Assembly (NCBI GenBank): GCA_029532415.1
Contig: JAQOTA010000048.1
Span: 794,001-858,000, forward strand
Length of the DNA stretch: 64,000 bases
Origin: Marasmius tenuissimus
Lineage: Eukaryota; Basidiomycota; Agaricomycetes; Agaricales; Marasmiaceae
Direction: 5' to 3'
Below, one piece after another: positions 61,638 through 64,000 of this stretch. The number at the start of each line of letters is the position of its first letter. Position 1 is the first letter of the stretch. Under the pieces are notes generated by a model. That model was not told the DNA's origin. It did not search any database and worked only from the letters and a program-made list of their open reading frames with translations. The position numbers and the translations under genes were made by a program.

Positions 61638-62982
61638 ATGGCGTCCACAGCCCCCACCGAAACCAAGGCAGTTGCCACTGTCGTACCCAAAAAGAAGAAG
61701 GCTCTGACGAAACCTGCTCGAAAGCAAGTAAAGCCAGGAGAAATTGTTAGAACAGAGGTAGCACAAACAGGGAAAGAATACAGTATGTCACGGTTTTTCC
61801 TCGAACTCGCAAGTGTTGGTTCGAACTAACAATTTTCTCGTGTAGATATCTGGTACAACAAGTGGGCTGGAGGAGAAAGGGAGGATAACTACTCCAAGTG
61901 CGTTGACTTTAGCTATCCTATCATCTGAACGACCTCTGACTGACCCTCAACCTCTCAAACGAACAGCAAAGTAAAATCCCAAACGCGATGCAACATCAAA
62001 CGAGACGCGGGCCTCACACGTGCCAACGCAACTGGAGTCAAATATTGCTGCATGTTCTTCGCCCGCGGTTGTTGCCCCTACGGATGGGAGTGCGAATACC
62101 TGCATTCGTTGCCCGACACCGAACACCCCGTGGAAGATAGCTCGAAGGATTGTTTCGCCAGAGACAAGTTTGCAGACTATCGAGATGATATGGGCGGTGT
62201 TGGGAGTTTTCATAGGCAGAATCGGACGTTGTATGTGGGGAGGATAAAAGAGACTGGAACTGGGTTGGAGACGGAGGAGGTCGTGAGGAGGCATTTTAAA
62301 GAGTGGGGTGAGATTGAGCGAGGTGAGTCGTGCGAGGTGCTCTCTTGTGGACTTGTGCTTATTCTCTCTCTCCCATTCTCTCTTTTGCCCGACAGATGAC
62401 TCTGAAACTGGCTGGGCAGTGAAAGTCCTTCAGTATCGGAGTGTCGCGTTCGTGACTTACAAATCTGAGCTCAGCGCTCAGTTCGCCAAAGAGGCTATGT
62501 CATGCCAGTCGTTGGACAATGACGAGATTCTGAACGTTCGTTGGGCGACGGAAGACCCCAATCCGGTTTCGAAAGTCAACGAGAGAAGCCGGTTAGAAGA
62601 ACTTGGGCAGAAGGCGATCAGAGAGAAGATGGATCCTGGCGTCGTGGACGCTATGCGCTCAATACGAGCGTTGGAGGATGGTGATGCATTGGACGACGAC
62701 GGCCATCTCATTGAAAATGGACACGAGAGCCCAGGGCAGGAGGCTGAAAATTCCGACGAAGATGATCGGCCAGCAGCCAAACGGCGTAGGATTGACTTCA
62801 ATGACCCGACACCTGATCCTCCAAAGGCACAAGGTCTCCTCAGTGCGGACACTATGGAGGGATTGAAGTACTTCGCGGAGATCAGGAAACGTAACGGCGC
62901 TCCCTCGTCACAGCCTAAGGCAGCACCACCGCCCGTTGCAGGAGGCTTGAATTTGGGAGATTACGGTAGCGACGAGGAGTAG
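61638..62982 (+). CDS. CWC2: Pre-mRNA splicing factor CWC2 (CCCH plus RRM)
   Basis: Four exons, 61638-61782, 61846-61897, 61967-62322 and 62420-62982, giving 371 residues. CWC2 (RBM22-like) belongs to the NineTeen complex and contacts the U6 internal stem-loop in the catalytic spliceosome. The Torus region reads NIWYNKWAGGEREDN, then RCNIKRDAGLTRAN. The CCCH finger is CCMFFARGCCPYGWECEYLH followed by SLPD. The RRM has RNP2 NRTLYVGRI and, across the last intron, RNP1-like VLQYRSVAFVTY. The C-terminus is acidic and ends LGDYGSDEE. The acceptor at 62419 is preferred to an upstream AG (62399), because it restores the family sequence ERVKVLQ and adds no insertion. Confidence 0.94.
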
Positions 62983-63099
62983 TAGATATACCCTGCAATG
63001 TTCTATAGGTGTTGTATATTTTCTTACGGTCATTCAAGCAAGCATGAGTACATATTTAACTCATATTTCTCGTCATGCGACATGAGGGTTACAGCCGTC

Positions 63100-64000
63100 C
63101 TATGCACCATCTTCGTGGTATCCGCCGTCTTGTAGTTTGAGGTCAGCGATTCGCTGTTCCTCAGCAGCCAAGTCCTCTTCCTCCTGCTCTCTCCTGTACT
63201 TGGCCAAGTCCCATTCATCCTCACCGTCGTCGTCTTCGTCTTCGAACCACTCTGGGTTGTATTGGAACTAGTGTTAATATATCGTGGTGAGAAACTCCTG
63301 CAACCTGACGGTGACAAAAAGATATTCTCACCAGATCTCTTCCACTCATACCCGAATTCTTGCCAGCGGCGTTTTGTACGTCCTTAGCTTTGCGAAGGGC
63401 TTCTTCCTCTGCCTGTTTCTTGTCCATACGTGTCTGCTTCCACTTCGCGAACGTCTCTGGCGTCACCGGTGTAAGGTTGGATCCAAGTTTGTGACGCTGT
63501 GGAGGGAGGCGATCAGTCAGTCATCTTTCAAGGACGACAGGTGGTCCTCACCTCGACTTCGAGGAACTCTTCGAGACTGATGGTTTGTCCCTTTGCGGCC
63601 TCCTCTGCGGCTTTCCTTTGAGATTTGAGAACGAAGCCCGGTGGAAGTGCATGTCGATATTGACATTTTTCGCCGCCATTGGGACACTCCCAGAACCAAC
63701 CGAACCTAGAGGCAAAATCGTCAGCAGATGAAGGCGGAGATATCGCAGATTCGTCGTACTTTTGTGATTCTATAGCTTCGATGAAATATTTGCACACGAT
63801 CTACGAAAGCAAGAGAGGTCAGAGAAATTCGAGGACAGCGAAGTGAATACTGACATCGGTCGTTGTTCGTGGATTCCCGTGTTTCGATAGAACGACACTC
63901 CGCAACTTTTCCTCGTCCCATTGATCCATAGTATCTATCGAGGGATTGTCGTACTCCAGTCCATGAAATCGAACGAAAAGAAACGCACCAGCCATCTTCT
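63100..64000 (-). CDS. TMA46: TMA46 / DFRP1 (ZC3H15-like) CCCH protein, 5' end cut by window edge
   Basis: Six exon pieces on the minus strand: 64000-63989, 63934-63855, 63800-63760, 63705-63552, 63496-63332 and 63267-63100. This is the C-terminal half of the DRG-family-regulatory protein, which binds the GTPase Rbg1 (DRG1) and associates with translating ribosomes. Spliced sequence reads [35 protein letters not shown], then [13 protein letters not shown], the second CCCH finger, and [13 protein letters not shown], all family hallmarks. It ends in an acidic region and [13 protein letters not shown]. The first CCCH finger lies outside the window. Its stop is only about 117 bases from the stop of CWC2, tail to tail, so the 3' UTRs probably overlap. 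Confidence 0.93.

Noticed and set aside
62399..62419. Upstream acceptor for the last CWC2 intron (CCCGACAG)
   Set aside because: It adds DDSETGWA inside the RRM. The downstream AG, also in phase, gives the family sequence ERVKVLQ.
1..64000. CRISPR arrays, rRNA or tRNA genes, bacterial operons
   Set aside because: No regularly spaced repeats or recognisable RNA genes; gene structure is plainly eukaryotic.

Overview
The window looks like nuclear DNA of a basidiomycete fungus, most likely an Agaricomycete. Genes are split by many short introns (about 45-90 bases, GT..AG). Several gene families are typical of mushrooms: an AhpC/TSA thioredoxin-like protein, a DUF4140/DUF4139 protein, and long Ser/Pro-rich orphans. 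No rRNA, tRNA, CRISPR array or intact transposon was recognised. All exon models were built by hand from splice signals and reading phase. Every model listed as an intact gene closes in frame from start to stop, or runs to the window edge.

The main feature is a dispersed tandem family of twelve small zinc-finger genes (named ZF1-ZF12 here). Five lie at 1-16.7 kb, one at 35.7 kb and six at 43-57.8 kb. Eleven are on the minus strand; ZF6 is on the plus strand. Each encodes a long Ser/Pro/Thr-rich disordered N-terminus, then two zinc fingers at the extreme C-terminus. In eleven of the twelve, finger 1 carries a form of the motif FTxKHNL and is cut by a phase-1 intron just before its first zinc-binding His. 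Finger 2 is C2HC, ending in Cys. The N-termini have diverged almost completely while the fingers and the intron site are kept, so this looks like local duplication of a transcription-factor-like gene followed by fast divergence. ZF6, ZF8 and ZF9 form a separate subfamily, and ZF11 is an outlier without the finger intron. I do not recognise this family as a described system.

Between the zinc-finger blocks (17-43 kb) lie other genes. They are a broken PD-(D/E)XK-like gene (18.5-19.2 kb), an unrecognised 334-residue protein (19.7-20.9 kb), an 840-residue AhpC/TSA-like protein (21.4-24.0 kb), an 855-residue orphan (28.3-31.1 kb) and a 1459-residue orphan with a long Lys/Glu helix (37.9-42.5 kb). 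Gene-poor stretches between them hold only short, unconvincing or decayed reading frames.

The right end (59.3-64 kb) is an ordinary conserved block: a DUF4140/DUF4139 protein, then the spliceosome factor CWC2, which converges with the ribosome-associated CCCH protein TMA46 and is cut by the window edge.
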